64,000 nucleotides of DNA from Amorphophallus konjac (Eukaryota > Streptophyta > Magnoliopsida > Alismatales > Araceae): contig CM040126.1 of the NCBI GenBank assembly GCA_022559845.1, positions 43,828,458 through 43,892,457 of the forward strand, given 5' to 3'. Numbering within the stretch: position 1 is the stretch's first letter; every line of letters starts with the position of its first letter. Position numbers and translations under genes: made by a program. The notes beneath the pieces are model-generated. The model saw only the letters and a list, made by a program, of their open reading frames with translations. It was not told the DNA's origin and did not search any database. Positions 52,543 through 64,000 of the stretch are shown here, piece after piece.

Positions 52543-55500
52543 TTAGGGATAGTATTTCTTAAGGTACAGACCATTCCAAGGATGAGTTAGCTCTTGTCCT
52601 TCAACATTAATCAGTTTATAAGCATTGCCAGGATAAACATCTTTTATGACGAATGGTCCTTCCCAGTTTGGTTGGAGTTTTGAGCGGGGTCCACCAGGTT
52701 TTACGAAGATTCTCTTGATTACCATCTCACCGACTTTGAATTTTCTCTCAATTACTTTCTTTTGATAAAAACGTGACAGCCTGTTTTGATAAACGCGCGC
52801 ATGCTCAGCGGCGACCAGACGCTTCTCATCTAGGAGTTCCAACTGGGCAAGGAGTGAATCACGACGCTCATCAATAGAGAGTTCCTTGTCCAATTGTACT
52901 CGCAGAGATGGAATGAGAATCTCATAAGGGGCTACCGCCTCCATTCCATAAGTAAGGGCGAAAGGGGTTTGCCCAGTAGGGGTACGAATGGAAGTGCGAT
53001 AGGCCCAGAGAGCTTCAACTAGCTTGTCTGGCCAATCCAAAAATTTATTAGCCTCACACGTCTTTTTAACGATTTTGATCAAAGTTTTATTAGTGGCCTC
53101 TACCTGGCCATTGCCCTGCGGATAATAGGGAGAATAATGATGCAATGCAATGTTATACCTGTTGCAGAGATTCTTGAGCTCTTGAGAGATGAATTGAGGT
53201 CCATTGTCGGTGATGATGGTACTCGGGATGCCGAATCTGACGATGATATTCTTCATTATGAATTTGCAGACGGTTGATGCTTTGATCTCCACGAATGCTT
53301 CCGCTTCCGCCCACTTGGTGAAGTACTCCGTTGCCGTGAGGATGAATGATTTTTGCTTCGTGAGGAGGTTTGAGTCACCAAGAGGTCCAATGATATCGAA
53401 AGCCCACATGGAGAAAGGCCATGGGGAGGACATGGGATGGAGTGAAGAAGCAGGAGAATGAATCTTGTCGGCGTGCAGTTGGCACTTAACACACCTTCGA
53501 ACATAGATGGAGCAATCCTCTTCTAGAGTTGGCCAATAGAAGCCTAGCCTAAGGATCTTCTTAGCTAGCATCTGGCTATTCACATGACCACCACACACTC
53601 CTGAATGGGCCTCTTCCACGACCTTCCAAGATTCATCATCGTCGAGGCATCTTAATAAAACACCCGTGGGCCCTCTTCTATAGAGCACACCTCCAACCAA
53701 AACATACCGTTGAGCCACTTTTCTGATCGCTTTCTTTTCTTCCATAGTGGCTTCTTCGGGATAGGATTGATCATTGCAATACCTGGCAATCTCATAATAC
53801 CAAGGTTTCTCTTCATCAGCCAATTCTTCTTGCCAATCCAATAGCATGACCTCTTTGCCTTTAAAAGCTTCACTCCGCCTGACCTTCTCGAGCACCTTAT
53901 CCTTAACGTCGAGGAATGCACGATCCTTAATAGCTGGAGTGTCACGCTGATGAATGAGAGGAACATGAAAATCATGCTCAGGAGGGAAGACTAGAGCAGA
54001 GGCCAAAGAGGCAAGAGCGTCAGCTAAGATGTTTTGGCTTCGAGGGACATGAACAAAGATTAACTTGGTAAAGAGTTTGGCATAGGCTGAAGCAAGTTCC
54101 TGGTAGGGCTTGAGTTTAGGATTGATAGTGCGGCACTTGACAAGCACCTGGCGTAGAATGAGTTGACTGTCACCCACGATTCGTAATTGGGTAACACCAT
54201 ATCTATGAGCGGTTTGAAGGCCGGCCAAAAGGGCCTCATACTTAGCTATATTGTTTGTGACAGGGAAAGTGAGCTGAGCAGCAAATGGGATGGTGACCCC
54301 ATCTGGTGTTAAAAGAACCATGCCGATCCCTCTTCCTTGGGAATTTAGAGCTCCATCAAAATTTAATGTCCACATAGGATCATGGGGTTGATTGATGGAC
54401 ATCAGTTCTTCATCTGGAAACTCCGAATTGATAGGATCAAATCGTGGTAGAGGGTGGTGAGCAAGATGTTCGGCAATGGCGTAGCCTTTGATAGCTTTCT
54501 GCTGAATGTAAGTGATGTCAAACTGGGAGAGAAAGCTTTGCCAGCGGGCTAATCGATCGGTGAGAACAGATTTTTCAAGAAGGAATTTAATCAGATTCAT
54601 GCGAGCAATGAGGTGAACCTCGTGAGCCAAGAAATAGTGTTTTAACTTCTGAACCACCCAGACCAAAGCAGCGCAAGTCTTTTCCATGGCTGAGTACCTC
54701 TGCTCACAAGGGTTGAGAAGTTTAGACAAGTAGTATGCTGCCCTCTCCTTCCCTTCTTCATCCACTTGAGCTAGGACAACACCTACAGAGTCATCCAGGA
54801 TAGAAATATAGAGGATAAGTGGTTTGCCTGGAATTGGCGGCCTCAGGACAGGAGGATTGGCCAAATAATCCTTCAATCCGTCAAAAGCTGCCTGACACTT
54901 GTCATCCCAATTGAACTTGACTCCCGGCTTAGTAAGCTCGTAAAACGGCCTGCATCTTTGTGAGTGCTGAGAGACGAAGCGGCGAATAAATTGTAACCTC
55001 CCGATTAATCCTCGAACTTCCTTCAAATTCTTGGGAGGAGGCATGTCTCTGATGGCCTTCGCCTTATTGGGATCAACTTCAATTCCCCTTTTGCTGACAA
55101 TAAATCCAAGCAACTTCCCTGATGAAACACCAAATACACACTTCTTGGGGTTCATTTTCAATTGATACTCTCGTGATCTTTGCAAGACCTTGGCTAGAAC
55201 CCCAGGATGCTCAATCCTTGTCCTTGATTTTACTACCAGGTCGTCCACATACGCCTCAATATAAATACGGATCATATCATGAAAAATTGCCATCATTGCC
55301 CTCTGATAGGTGGCTCCAGCATTCTTGAGTCCAAAAGGTATGACCACATAGCAGTAAGTACCCCATGGTGTAGTGAATGATGTTTTCTCTTGATCTTCTT
55401 TAGCCAGGCGAATCTGATTATAACCCGAAAAGCCATCCATAAAGGAGAGTCTCAAATCCGGCCGTATTATCAATCAAAACATCAATATGAGGGAGGGGGA

Positions 55501-56740
55501 AGTCATCTTTAGGACACGCACGGTTGAGGTCCCGAAAGTCTATACAGATCCGAACCTTCCCATCTTTCTTCATGACCGGGACGATGTTAGCCACCCAATT
55601 CGGATAGAGGAAAACTCTAACAAATCTAGCCTTATGGAGCTTGCCGACCTCTTCTTTCATCTTTAAAGCCATGTTAGGGTGGAAACGTCTCAACCGTTGT
55701 TTAATCGGGACAGACCCTGGCTTAAGTGTAAGCCGATGTTCAACGAGCGCAGGGTCTAATCCAGGCATATCTTCATAACTCCACGCAAACGTGTCCTTGT
55801 ATTCTTGAAGTACCGAAATAAGCGCCTCCTCTTCGGCAGGCGGCAAATTCTTGCTGATGAGGACAATCCTAGGGTCTTCTTCCGTACCCAAATTTATTTC
55901 TTTGGTAGGCTCTTCTACTGAAGCTGATGGTTCGTCAAATCTTCTCATGCCACTAGCAAGGGCATCAGCCCCGTCCTCATATTCTTCATAACTTTCCTCC
56001 CCCTCTTCAATAGGGTCTTCATCATCCATAATCTTGTAGACACCTAAACTCTCATAAGAAGCACAAGTACCCTCATATTCTAATTCTGGCAAGATGATCG
56101 GATTCTCTAAAAATTCGGGAAGAGTTGAGCATACCCGGCACCTTCTAGCCAACTCTAACAAGAATCTACGGAGAATCTGCTTACCCTTGGATTTCCTATG
56201 TGAAACTATCCCATGGATTTTATTATTAGAAGAAGAAGAGCAACTAGCTTGATCATTAGAAGAAGAAAAGGGAGGGGGTGAAAAAGTGGATACAAGAGGG
56301 TGTACAGATGAGGACCCCTCGCAGGAGGGGTGGAAAAGGTTTATCAATGAATCTTGGAAGAGCGGCCCCTGGGTCGGGGCACACTCAGGAAAGAGATATG
56401 AGGTCTCCTCAAAAGAGATGGAGGATGAAAAAGTTGGAATTTTGGCGTTTTTTTTTTCGTTTTCATTTTTATCTTCATTTTTATTTTTCTTTTCTAGAAG
56501 AAAGCAATGTGAAGGGAGAATAGCAGGAGGAGTGGAGATTGAAAGATTAGAGAAAGATTGAATCAGAGATGACCCACACGGGGGTGTGATGGAGAGTTTG
56601 GAGAATTGCTCGAGGAGCAAGGGACGAATCGGGAGAGAGACTTGTAATGAATATGGAAAAAAGCTGATCATAATTGGCGGCGGTCTCGGCACGCGAGAGA
56701 ACAATTGAGAATGTAGAGAAGCTAGAAGAGACGGATGCAT
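52543..56740 (-). pseudogene. pol: element D Pol: RT, two RNase H, integrase; one frameshift
   Basis: It opens with a Ser/Pro-rich linker, then the pre-RT motif (INLGTEEDPR, FAWSYEDMPGLDP at about 55740) and RT (VPVMKKDGKVRICIDFRDLN). A frameshift at about 55430-55470 splits RT just before FMDGFSGYNQI. RT goes on with YVDDLVVKS (about 55230). RNase H 1 is at 54840-54500 and a second RNase H at 54380-53960 (LNFDGALNSQGRGIGMVLL, KYEALLAGL, ILADALASL). The integrase has an H2C2 zinc motif (about 53610-53480), a core with AFDIIGPLG, TDNGPQF and QVEATNKTL, and a C-terminal domain ending at 52543. All catalytic residues I can see are present. Confidence 0.93.
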
Positions 56741-56928
56741 AGAAGTGAGAGAGAAAAGGCCGGCCCACAGCTTGTCTATTGTAAATCCCTCTTCATATGG
56801 TACATCGGGCTCTCCAGTGTCCGTATAATCACTTAGCAGCTACCTTTTGTCTGTTATCACCACAGGCTTTTCAATCAAGTCATGGATCAGTGGCGGCCAT
56901 TCCGGATCTGTCGACATGAAGAGACGGC

Positions 56929-59900
56929 TTAAGGCAATAGTAATGTCTTCATATCAAACCATCTATACCAGTCACACTCTGGATCATCCATTTTCCTTCT
57001 CTTATCAGGCCTTAGAGATTCCAGGGCTTTGTATGTAACCAGTGGAGCAATATGTCGAGCAAACTGTCTAGCATGAACATCTTGACAGTCTAACATGGAA
57101 GTGATTATCGTAGTCTGCTCATTATTTTGGATGCCACCTTTAATAAAATGTGTCTGTAATGTCCATGTAAGCGGTCGGCGATCCGTCTTCAGAGTGGATG
57201 TCATGACTGCCCATGGTTCTTCTTCATTCTTGCTCGGCTCTTTGTAGCCCAGGCCACCTCGCGCAATCAATTTCTGAGGCTTAACAGGCCTAGTTCTGCC
57301 TTGATAATTGGCACCCAGGCCCTTGCCGACCTGATACCCCATTTTCATTAGAATATTCCAGCCCGGGGTGTTTATCATACTTTTCTTCTTCTTCCCCTTG
57401 GAAGTTAGGGGTGTCATAGCAACTGTCGTGACTGTCTCAGGTGGCATCGGCCTTGGGTGAGGGATGTCCAGTACTGACAGCAATGGCTTATTGGCAGGCC
57501 AGATGGAAGGAACTGATGAAGCCAAGTGTATATCTTCCTCTGGCAGAATTGGTATACTGGTAACTTTGATGATGCGGCCCTTGTGTGGAAACTTGAGGCA
57601 TTGATGATTTGTGGAGGGCACTGCGTCGAGCTGTTGAATATAGGGGCGGCCCAGAATGCCATTAAATGTTGGATCCATATCCAAAATGTGGAAATCGACC
57701 GTGATTGTGGCTGGACCCAAACTGACTTTTAATGTGATCATGCCTAGAGGAGGCTTCTTGGTATTGTCGTATGCTGTGACCGTTATGGTAGATGGCCGAA
57801 TCAGGTTTTCGGGAATGCCGCACATCTTCAAAGTGCTTGGTGGCAAAACATTGATAGATGCCCCAGTGTCCACCAGACATTGTTTCACCGCCACCTTATT
57901 AATGTCCACTGTAATACATAGAGCACATTTCCTTGCTGAGAGTGGTGCCAGTTCATGCTCATGAAAAGTAATCACCGGCTGACTGCTAGCGGGCGTTAAT
58001 ACTGTGGTTATCTGCTCGACAGGGATGTCCTCATTGACCATGACCTTCTGCAAATATTCCTTCAGAGCTAATTGGTGAGTGACTGACCTCTTAATCAATT
58101 CCAGAATGGAAATTCTTGCTGGAGTTCGGTCAAGATGCTTTAACAAATCATACCGAGTACCCGGCACGAACTCTTGCTCCTGTTCTTGTTCATTAGGCCC
58201 CTGCACGGGCTCTTGCTCTCTCTGGGGAAAGATGCGCTGGAGCATCCGTCCACTGCGGAGCGGTGCCATGTTTTGCCGTGCCTCTGTCGGGGCAAGTAAG
58301 GGAGGATTGGAAGAAGAGGAGGGTGTATTGGCGTTAAGAAGCGGCGGAGAGGTGTTTAAAGAAGGCGACCCCGTAGGGGGTGTTGGTGAGGAGTTCAATG
58401 AAGAAGCCCCCGTAGGAGGCGTAGGAGTAAGAAGGGGTGCCCGAGTGTGGGGAGAGTTAATAGGTGGAATGAGGAGAGATCTGGGTACGAAGGATGGGGG
58501 AACTGATGGTGGAGGGATCCTTGTTGGTGGAGGAGTAGTGGTGGTGGATGTTGGTGATGGGCGGATAAGGAGTGGTCTAGATGGCAAATGTGAAGGGTTA
58601 GTAGTGGATGGCGAAGTTCGCTGCATGGTAGGCTGCGGAGGCGGTAGGTGGGTAAGGAGAGGTCGGGTTGGCAAGGCTGGAGAATTGGTGGGGCGCAAAA
58701 GGGAACGGCTTAATTGGGGAGTATAAGAAGACGTAAGGGTGCGCAAGAGGCACGGAGGTTGATTCGGATTATGATTAAATGCTCCGACAGAGGCGTTTTC
58801 TTCATACCATCCCTGCCCTCTCTCCACCTCGTGGAGGGACGTGATAGGGTTTACATGCTGATTTGCTCGGTGCTCCGGCAATGGGTTGTGGACAATCCCT
58901 ATATCTTGCTGAGGTGCTGGAGCTTGCTGTTGTACTAGTGGAGCTGGTTGCTGCGGCTGCTGAGCCTGCTGCTGCCGAGGAGGCTTTCTTTCTTTCATAG
59001 TGGCAATAAACTGTCTCATCTCATCCCAATTAATGCCACCCTGGTCATTTAAATCATAAATGTAATCCTTGAAGTGGAAGCAACGATCAATGTTATGACC
59101 AGGGGAACGGTGAAAGACACAGTAGCGGGACGTGTCAACATTCGCGGGCCACGCTGCCCTTTCCTTTGGTAGCATGAGTAAGTTGGTGGCCATTAAGGCA
59201 TTGAAAATATCCGGGAGACTTTCTGGCAGTGGAGGATAGTGGGCCCTTTTGGGGCCTAGTGGTCTCCTTTGTTGCTGTTGTTGGCCATAGTTGGCGGGTG
59301 GCGGTACTTGGTGGTATTGTGGCGGAGCTGGAGGGTCTGCGCGGGGCGCTTGGTTTTGTGGAGGAGTAAGGGAAGGTTGAGGAGTAAATTGGTGTTGTGG
59401 TGGCGAGTTGAAGAGAGTGCTTTGCTGTGGAGGTGGTGGAGGTCGTGGGTTAGATAGGTGATGGGGTGTGGGGTTGCCGACCGCGCCAACCTGCTCATTT
59501 GCTATCGTGCCCTCAGTTGTGGGCCCGCTGCTATTGACATTCGTATTCTTTTTAACCAACCTTGGTTTTGGCTCAAACATGCCCATGATGGGCGAATATT
59601 TCATTTGGGTCTGAATATAACGAGCTCTTTCATAGAGCTCCTCCATGGTGGTCAATCTGTTCATGGCCAGTATATGCCGGAACTGAGGGGTTGCATTGGA
59701 TATAATCATCTTAACCTGTTCCGGTTCTGATAAGGTATCTTTCAACTTCTCGGCCATTGACCGCCATCTATCAGCAAATATGATGAAGTCCTCCTCGGGC
59801 TTCATTTTCTCTGCAACCAAGTCTATAACAGATAAAGATGGTCCGACCCGGTCCCTATACTTCTGCAAGAATTTCTTCTGAACCACATCAAAATCACTAG

Positions 59901-60752
59901 CATCTGCCGGATCCAAGGAGTAAAACCATTCGAGGGCTGGCCCTTCTAAAGATCTTCTAAACAAATAAGCCAGTGAGGCCTTGTTGCCTTGCCAGAAAGA
60001 AGTCTCATACATAAAATCCTTCAGATGAATAAAAGGATTGCCAGTTCCATTATATCGCCGAAAGTTCGGCATCTCAGAAGGTGGTAAGTGAAAAACTAGC
60101 AATGTAGGCAGAGAGATTTCTAGGGCATTCTTGGCAGCAGTAACCTTGTTGAGTTTTTCTTCCATGCTAGCCAATTTCTGAAGGAGTAGAGCATTAGTAT
60201 CTGACTCGCTGGGGCCGGATTTTGAATGAAGGAATTCGATATAGGCGTCCGTAGAATTCGGGAAGGTTGGAGAAACTGAGGCCTAACCGCTGAGTAGCTT
60301 GTCTGTTGGGCCGGCATGGCCGCACCAGGCATTGGTGGACAAGAGGAGGGTTTGTGCAAGACCGCCTGGTCATTAGTGAGGTGATGGCCACTCTCGGCCG
60401 GAGGGGGATTGGAGGATGAAGAGGGAACGGACTTCCCTTTCAAAGCGGCCTGAACTGCCTGCCGCTGGGAGTCATCTAATTGAGATAGAGCATTAATCAA
60501 ATCAGTGACATTGAAAGATGGGGAGGGGTTCCCCGAAGTGTTGGAGGGTAAAGCCTGAGAAGTGGGCACAACCTCTTGAGTAGTGGTATCAACCACATGA
60601 ACTTGAGGATAATGAGAATGAGGAGGAGGGTAATTCCCCTCATGATAGATAGAATCTTGGGGAACCTCATAGGATTGACCAAAAATGTTCTCCTCCACAT
60701 AGGAATATCCGTAGCTTGCCATGTTGATAATCTTACCTGAACGGAGTTGCAT
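56929..60752 (-). pseudogene. gag-pro: element D Gag-protease with G-patch; frameshifts
   Basis: Start chosen at the minus-strand ATG 60752 (MQLRSGKII), a usual Tat-group Gag start; a splice-donor-like CAGGTAAGA lies just inside it. A frameshift near 60200 moves to the main frame. Gag domain at about 60080-59600 (PNFRRYNGTGNPFIHLKDF, ALEWFYSL). Cys-His motif YCVFHRSPGHNIDRC at about 59120. Pro/Thr-rich linkers. Protease at 57930-57590 with an intact DTGASINVLP and GRPYIQQL. A G-patch domain (GWNILMKMGYQVGKGLG, about 57360-57280) follows. A second frameshift near 56960 is needed to continue, and a TAG near 56845 then lies before the pol frame. Confidence 0.9.
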
Positions 60753-61020
60753 GTTTAAGAAGAGAGAAAGCTTTATGAAGGAATTATCACACAATCAATC
60801 ACTCAATCAAAAGAAGCTTAAGCAAATCAGCCCGACCAAGTTTATGCACTCAAGTTGAGATGAACGCAAGATTTTAGTGTTATGTTTGAGATTAAAGTAG
60901 ATTAAATTGCAGAATAATTCACTCTTCTTTGCAAAGTGAAACCTAGTTTGGATCCAAGTGTAGCCTCCGTGTCAACTAGGTTCTTTCTCTTTTCTCACCA
61001 ACGATAGGTTCTCTAAACTC

Positions 61021-61177
61021 CGGATACTTCAAGGGTACAACCAGCCCAGCGTCCGTGAGGGAATCCACGGGTGCGGGGACTTACGGAGGTCTTGGAAAAG
61101 GGATTTTCGGTCCAAAGAGACGGAATGCTCAATGGAGGGTTGTCCCGATTCCAAGAGAGGTGTGTGGAATCCTAGTG
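61021..61177 (-). ncRNA. leader RNA module 1 (element D copy)
   Basis: The reverse complement aligns with 9601-9763 over its whole length, including CCTCCATTGAGCA, GTCTCTTTGGAC, AAGTCCCCGCACCC and GGATTCCCTCACGGACG. The hairpin arms on the + strand are CCGTG (61053-61057) and CACGG (61066-61070). It lies about 700 bases after the PBS and 270 bases before gag, the same placement as in Athila. Confidence 0.55.
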
Positions 61178-61339
61178 TAGAGAGAGGGGGTCTCTCAACC
61201 AAATGCCACAAAATGCAGTATAAGATAAGCAGATCACACCAATATAATCAAGTGATGAATATAAGAATCAATCCAGCATGAATAAACACAGGAAGCAAGG
61301 CTCTGCAAACGCACAGGAAAGAGGCGACCTGCCAACAGT

Positions 61340-61690
61340 CGCTACTAATAGAAGAAACGACAGCGTGGCTGTCGTGAATCACGGTGAAGTGCTCACAAAC
61401 AGTGAAAACCGCGCCTTAGTGTGAGGCGCTGTATGTGAAAAGGACGCCTCTGACAGAGGGCGTCAAATATGAGTGGTGCACACGCTCAAAAGAAAGACAC
61501 GCCTTGATGTGAGGCGCTAATCAATAAAAGGACGCCCGCATGGAAGGGCGTGAATTCACAAATAGAGTAGAATCCCAAGAGATGTGATAAAAGACGCCTT
61601 GGCAAAAGGCGTTAATCAGAAAAAAGATGCCCTGGATAAAGGCGTTAACTCAAAAAGCGCCTTTATGGAAGGCGTTAATTCAAAAAACCA
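61340..61690 (-). repeat. mini-hairpin array in element D leader
   Basis: About eight units, for example GACGCC...GGGCGTC, CGCGCC...AGGCGCT and GACGCC...GGCGTTAAT. Arms vary together while loops vary freely. Confidence 0.8.
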
Positions 61691-61775
61691 AGAGACTAAT
61701 CACAAACTGGCTGATCCCGGGGAGTGTGCAGTGTGCACAGTGGAGGGTGCCCGTAGGGCACAAGGGAGGGATACC

Positions 61776-61852
61776 GTGGGTACCAAAGGGAAAGGGCACA
61801 CGTGGGTGCCAAAGGGGAAAGGGCATGCGTGGGTGCCAATAGGAAAGGGGTA
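61776..61852. repeat. 26-27-bp tandem repeat, three units, beside the PBS
   Basis: Units starting GTGGGTRCCAAAGGG at 61776, 61802 and 61829. They lie about 20 bases from the PBS. Confidence 0.85.
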
Positions 61853-61873
61853 ATCAACAGAAAAATAGTGGAT

Positions 61874-61891
61874 GTCCCACCGTGATCGCCA
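61874..61891 (-). promoter_or_regulatory. primer-binding site of element D
   Basis: On the minus strand TGGCGATCACGGTGGGAC, three bases after the end of the 5' LTR. Similar in plan to the B1/B2 PBS (TGGCACACCCGGTGGGAC). The tRNA was not identified with certainty. Confidence 0.88.
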
Positions 61892-61894
61892 ATT

Positions 61895-63201
61895 TGTGAG
61901 TCATGGAAAATAATCCACTTTTAAGAAAAATAAGAATATGCATAAGAAGAATAATGAAAAAGGGAGTAAAAGAGCACGTGGTGCTACCAAGGAGAGTGAT
62001 CGCCAGAGGGGTTACCTCAATAAGAAGAAAAGATGATCGCGAATACCTGGTGATAATAGGATGCGGGATGGATGTGGGTTCCTTCCTCCACCTTCTATCG
62101 GCCGGCCGATGAAGGGGGTTTTTCCTCTTTGATTACCTTTGAACAAAGAACAAACAAATAAAAGAAAAGGAGATCAGCCAAACGTGAGTGTAGTATCAAT
62201 CCAAAGATGAAAGATGGTGATGAAAGAAGAGCATAAAGTGTGCACCTTTTGTTTGTTTTAAAACCCCTAAAGAATTAGGGAGAGGAAAAGAGATGCAATG
62301 AAAACTAATGCAAGGAAGAGAATATGGTGATCGATGATGAGATGATGATGACAAACAACAACGAAGAGAAGAAAAGATCCATGCTGTTCCTGTAAACAGT
62401 AAAGGGAAAACACTTTGCTTCGGATGTGGCAGCAGGAGGAAGCACAAGAAAAATCAATAGCTCTTAATCTCAATCACCAGCACCCGTGAACCTCTGTGTG
62501 TGTGTGTATGTGTGTGTCTCTGTGTCTGTGTCTGTGTGTCTATCTAACCTCGCGCGAGATCAACCAGGGCATCTTTATATAGGGTCTCAATCACAGATAA
62601 TCACAAATCTGGGAAGATAGGAATATGCAGTGGTCGTTAATGGCAAGGACTCTAGTTCCCAGATCGAGCAAGGTGATCAAGAAAGACAGGGAACTCTTCA
62701 GGAAAGGCGAGTTTAAGCAGAACACGAAAGGGTGAGACACGACCTACCAAAGGGCGTCAATTACAAATTGACGACCACCTCCAGGGCGTTAATTCAAAAC
62801 ACGACCGGGATAAAGGCGTCACTACCTGGATTTAATTTTGGCAACAAAACCTTCTTAATTTTGAAAAATTGTAAAGAGACGCCTGAAGCAAAGGAGTTAA
62901 ACAAAAACACGCCCTATGGAAGGACGTTAATCATTGATTTCAATCGGGATGGGACTCGTAAAATACCAGGAATTGACACCCTTCCCTGTGGTCGTCCTTT
63001 CTTAATAACACGCCCCAGATTAGGTCGTTATTTAAAACACGCCCCTCTTCAAGTCGTGAATTCCAAAAATGCAAGAATTAATCACAAAAACACACAAAAA
63101 TAGGAAAACTTTATATTATAGAAATATTGAAGTTCACTTTGGGGCGCTATCATAGTGACATGAGATTTGATCAACAAAGCGTCAATTTTGGCGTGTCTAC
63201 A
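61895..63201 (-). repeat. 5' LTR of element D (right), 1307 bp
   Basis: Co-linear with 48900-50197 with few substitutions and small microsatellite length changes near 62500-62540. It contains the same TATA box and hairpin array (62737-63060). Confidence 0.95.
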
Positions 63202-63206
63202 ATTAC

Positions 63207-64000
63207 ATGTAACAATGTCCGCGCATATAGGGCCCGATCTGGTCCTGGGAGGAGCACCCGAAAGTACTTGTGCCCATGGGAGTCATATTGATCACGGTGT
63301 GGCATTGCACCGAAGTACTTGCTTGAATCTACGACACCCCACTATCCCTCTCTCTCTCGCGTGCTTGACTTGATTGACTTGACACGACTTGCGTGGCCCG
63401 GAATGGGAAAAGTATTTGCTTGTTAATAGCCATTACCTCATGACATGAAAAAACTTTATTGATATACTTGGTACTCGTTCAAATACTTGAAATTCCCTAT
63501 CTTAGATCAACAGTACATGTTATTTCCTCCCGTTATCATGTTGAATTCCGTATCGTTCTATTTTACATGATTGACATGCTAGACTTGCATTTTCATTTGA
63601 AAGAGGTAATTACTTAAACCAATTGCTAGTTCTTGAGATATAATTCCTACTGAGCATTCGCTCATCAAGTTCTTTTCCCCAAACCTTTCAGGTAATACGG
63701 ACCCTGACTCGGACTCGGATGGGCAGGAGCAAGAGTGACGAGCGTAGAATCTGCAAGCATCATGCTACTACACCTTATCGTGTCTAGTCGTCCTGAGTTT
63801 ATTCTTGAAGTCTTGTCGTTAGAACTTATGTTATTTCAAGAGTTGTAACATTTAAGGCTTGTGGGCCTGATTAGAATTGTTAAGTCTTGGAGTTATGTGA
63901 CTTTGTTTAATGGTTAAGTTGTTATCAATGGTATCTGTACTTGGTTATGTTTTAAAATTCTTGTCTTATTGCGCACTCTGTTATGATGTTGAAATTCTAC
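63207..64000 (+). repeat. Tekay/Del-like long LTR, right part, runs off the window
   Basis: It resumes after the ATTAC duplication. It holds TGAGCATTCGCTCATCAAG followed by a pyrimidine tract and TTTCAGGTAATACGG (63651-63700), a block often seen near the 3' part of Tekay/Del LTRs, then a GAC/TCGG-rich phrase. No PBS is reached. The LTR is thus over 3.3 kb without element D. No coding sequence is seen. Confidence 0.55.

Larger units (their letters stand above)
60795..61894 (-). other. element D 5' untranslated leader
   Basis: Contains, in sense (minus-strand) order, a PBS, three 26-27-bp repeats (61852-61776), a mini-hairpin array (61690-61340) and leader module 1 (61177-61021). No upstream ORF like that of B1/B2 is seen. 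Confidence 0.7.
48900..63201 (-). mobile_element. complete Tat-lineage gypsy element D, 14.3 kb
   Basis: LTRs at 48900-50197 and 61895-63201 have TG...CA ends and are almost identical. The target duplication ATTAC lies at 48895-48899 and 63202-63206. On the minus strand the order is LTR, PBS, leader with 26-27-bp repeats, hairpin array and module 1, gag-pro with a G-patch, pol with two RNase H domains and integrase, a 2.3-kb 3' UTR, PPT and LTR. The coding region has frameshifts, so it is not autonomous as read. Confidence 0.96.

Noticed and set aside
1..64000. tRNA, rRNA or host single-copy genes
   Set aside because: No cloverleaf or rRNA core sequence noticed, and every large conserved frame is of retrotransposon origin. 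A tRNAscan or Rfam run would be decisive.

Overview
The window is a block of nested LTR retrotransposons from a seed plant, most likely an angiosperm with a large, repeat-rich genome. It carries Ty1/copia, Athila, Tat (dual RNase H) and probably Tekay/Del-type Ty3/gypsy sequence, and I see no ordinary host gene. Nearly all coding sequence is gag/pro/pol in various states of decay. Transcription-related signals (TATA boxes, primer-binding sites, polypurine tracts) belong to the elements.

Layout. 1-5.5 kb: an old copia element (LTR, PBS, gag with four zinc knuckles, a deleted pol). 5.5-46.4 kb: a tandem series of Tat-lineage elements that appear to share LTRs. It consists of a 3' part (to 7.96 kb), an LTR ('A', 7.97-19.5 kb, split by an insertion), a deleted copy (B1, 19.5-23.75 kb), an LTR ('B', 23.75-25.36 kb) and a long copy (B2, 25.36-46.37 kb). 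B2 has an extra ORF before gag, gag-pro, RT, two RNase H domains, integrase and, downstream on the opposite strand, a seven-exon antisense gene whose six introns all have GT-AG ends and matching phases. Three later insertions sit in this series. An Athila element (8710-18720) lies in LTR A. A 6.16-kb non-autonomous element with 2.08-kb LTRs (33126-39287, target duplication CATTA) lies in the B2 RNase H domain. A long Tekay/Del-like LTR starts at 46374 inside the antisense gene and is itself split by a complete 14.3-kb minus-strand Tat element D (48900-63201, target duplication ATTAC). The Tekay-like LTR resumes at 63207 and runs off the window.

How the parts work together. Each autonomous-type element would encode Gag, protease, reverse transcriptase/RNase H and integrase for copying through RNA. 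In this window every gag-pol is broken by frameshifts or nonsense codons. Many of the nonsense codons are one transition away from Gln or Trp codons, as expected for methylated, silenced copies. The 6.16-kb element has only a gag remnant and must have been mobilised in trans.

Most unusual signals. (1) A structured leader module of about 130-160 bp is shared by three different families (Athila, Tat D and the Tekay-like LTR), with a compensatory change in one hairpin stem. A second leader module of about 110 bp is shared by the copia remnant and the non-autonomous element. (2) Arrays of mini-hairpins with a GACGNC/GNCGTC-type stem occur in the D LTRs, in both untranslated regions of D, and in the unrelated Tekay-like LTR. 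(3) Arrays with a short conserved core and variable spacers (CAGCGGYACAC; GCAYCGACC; CGGCGCRC) occur in the Tat LTR and UTR regions. (4) There is a phase-consistent spliced antisense gene. (5) The Athila copy has miniature LTRs and a chimeric tail.
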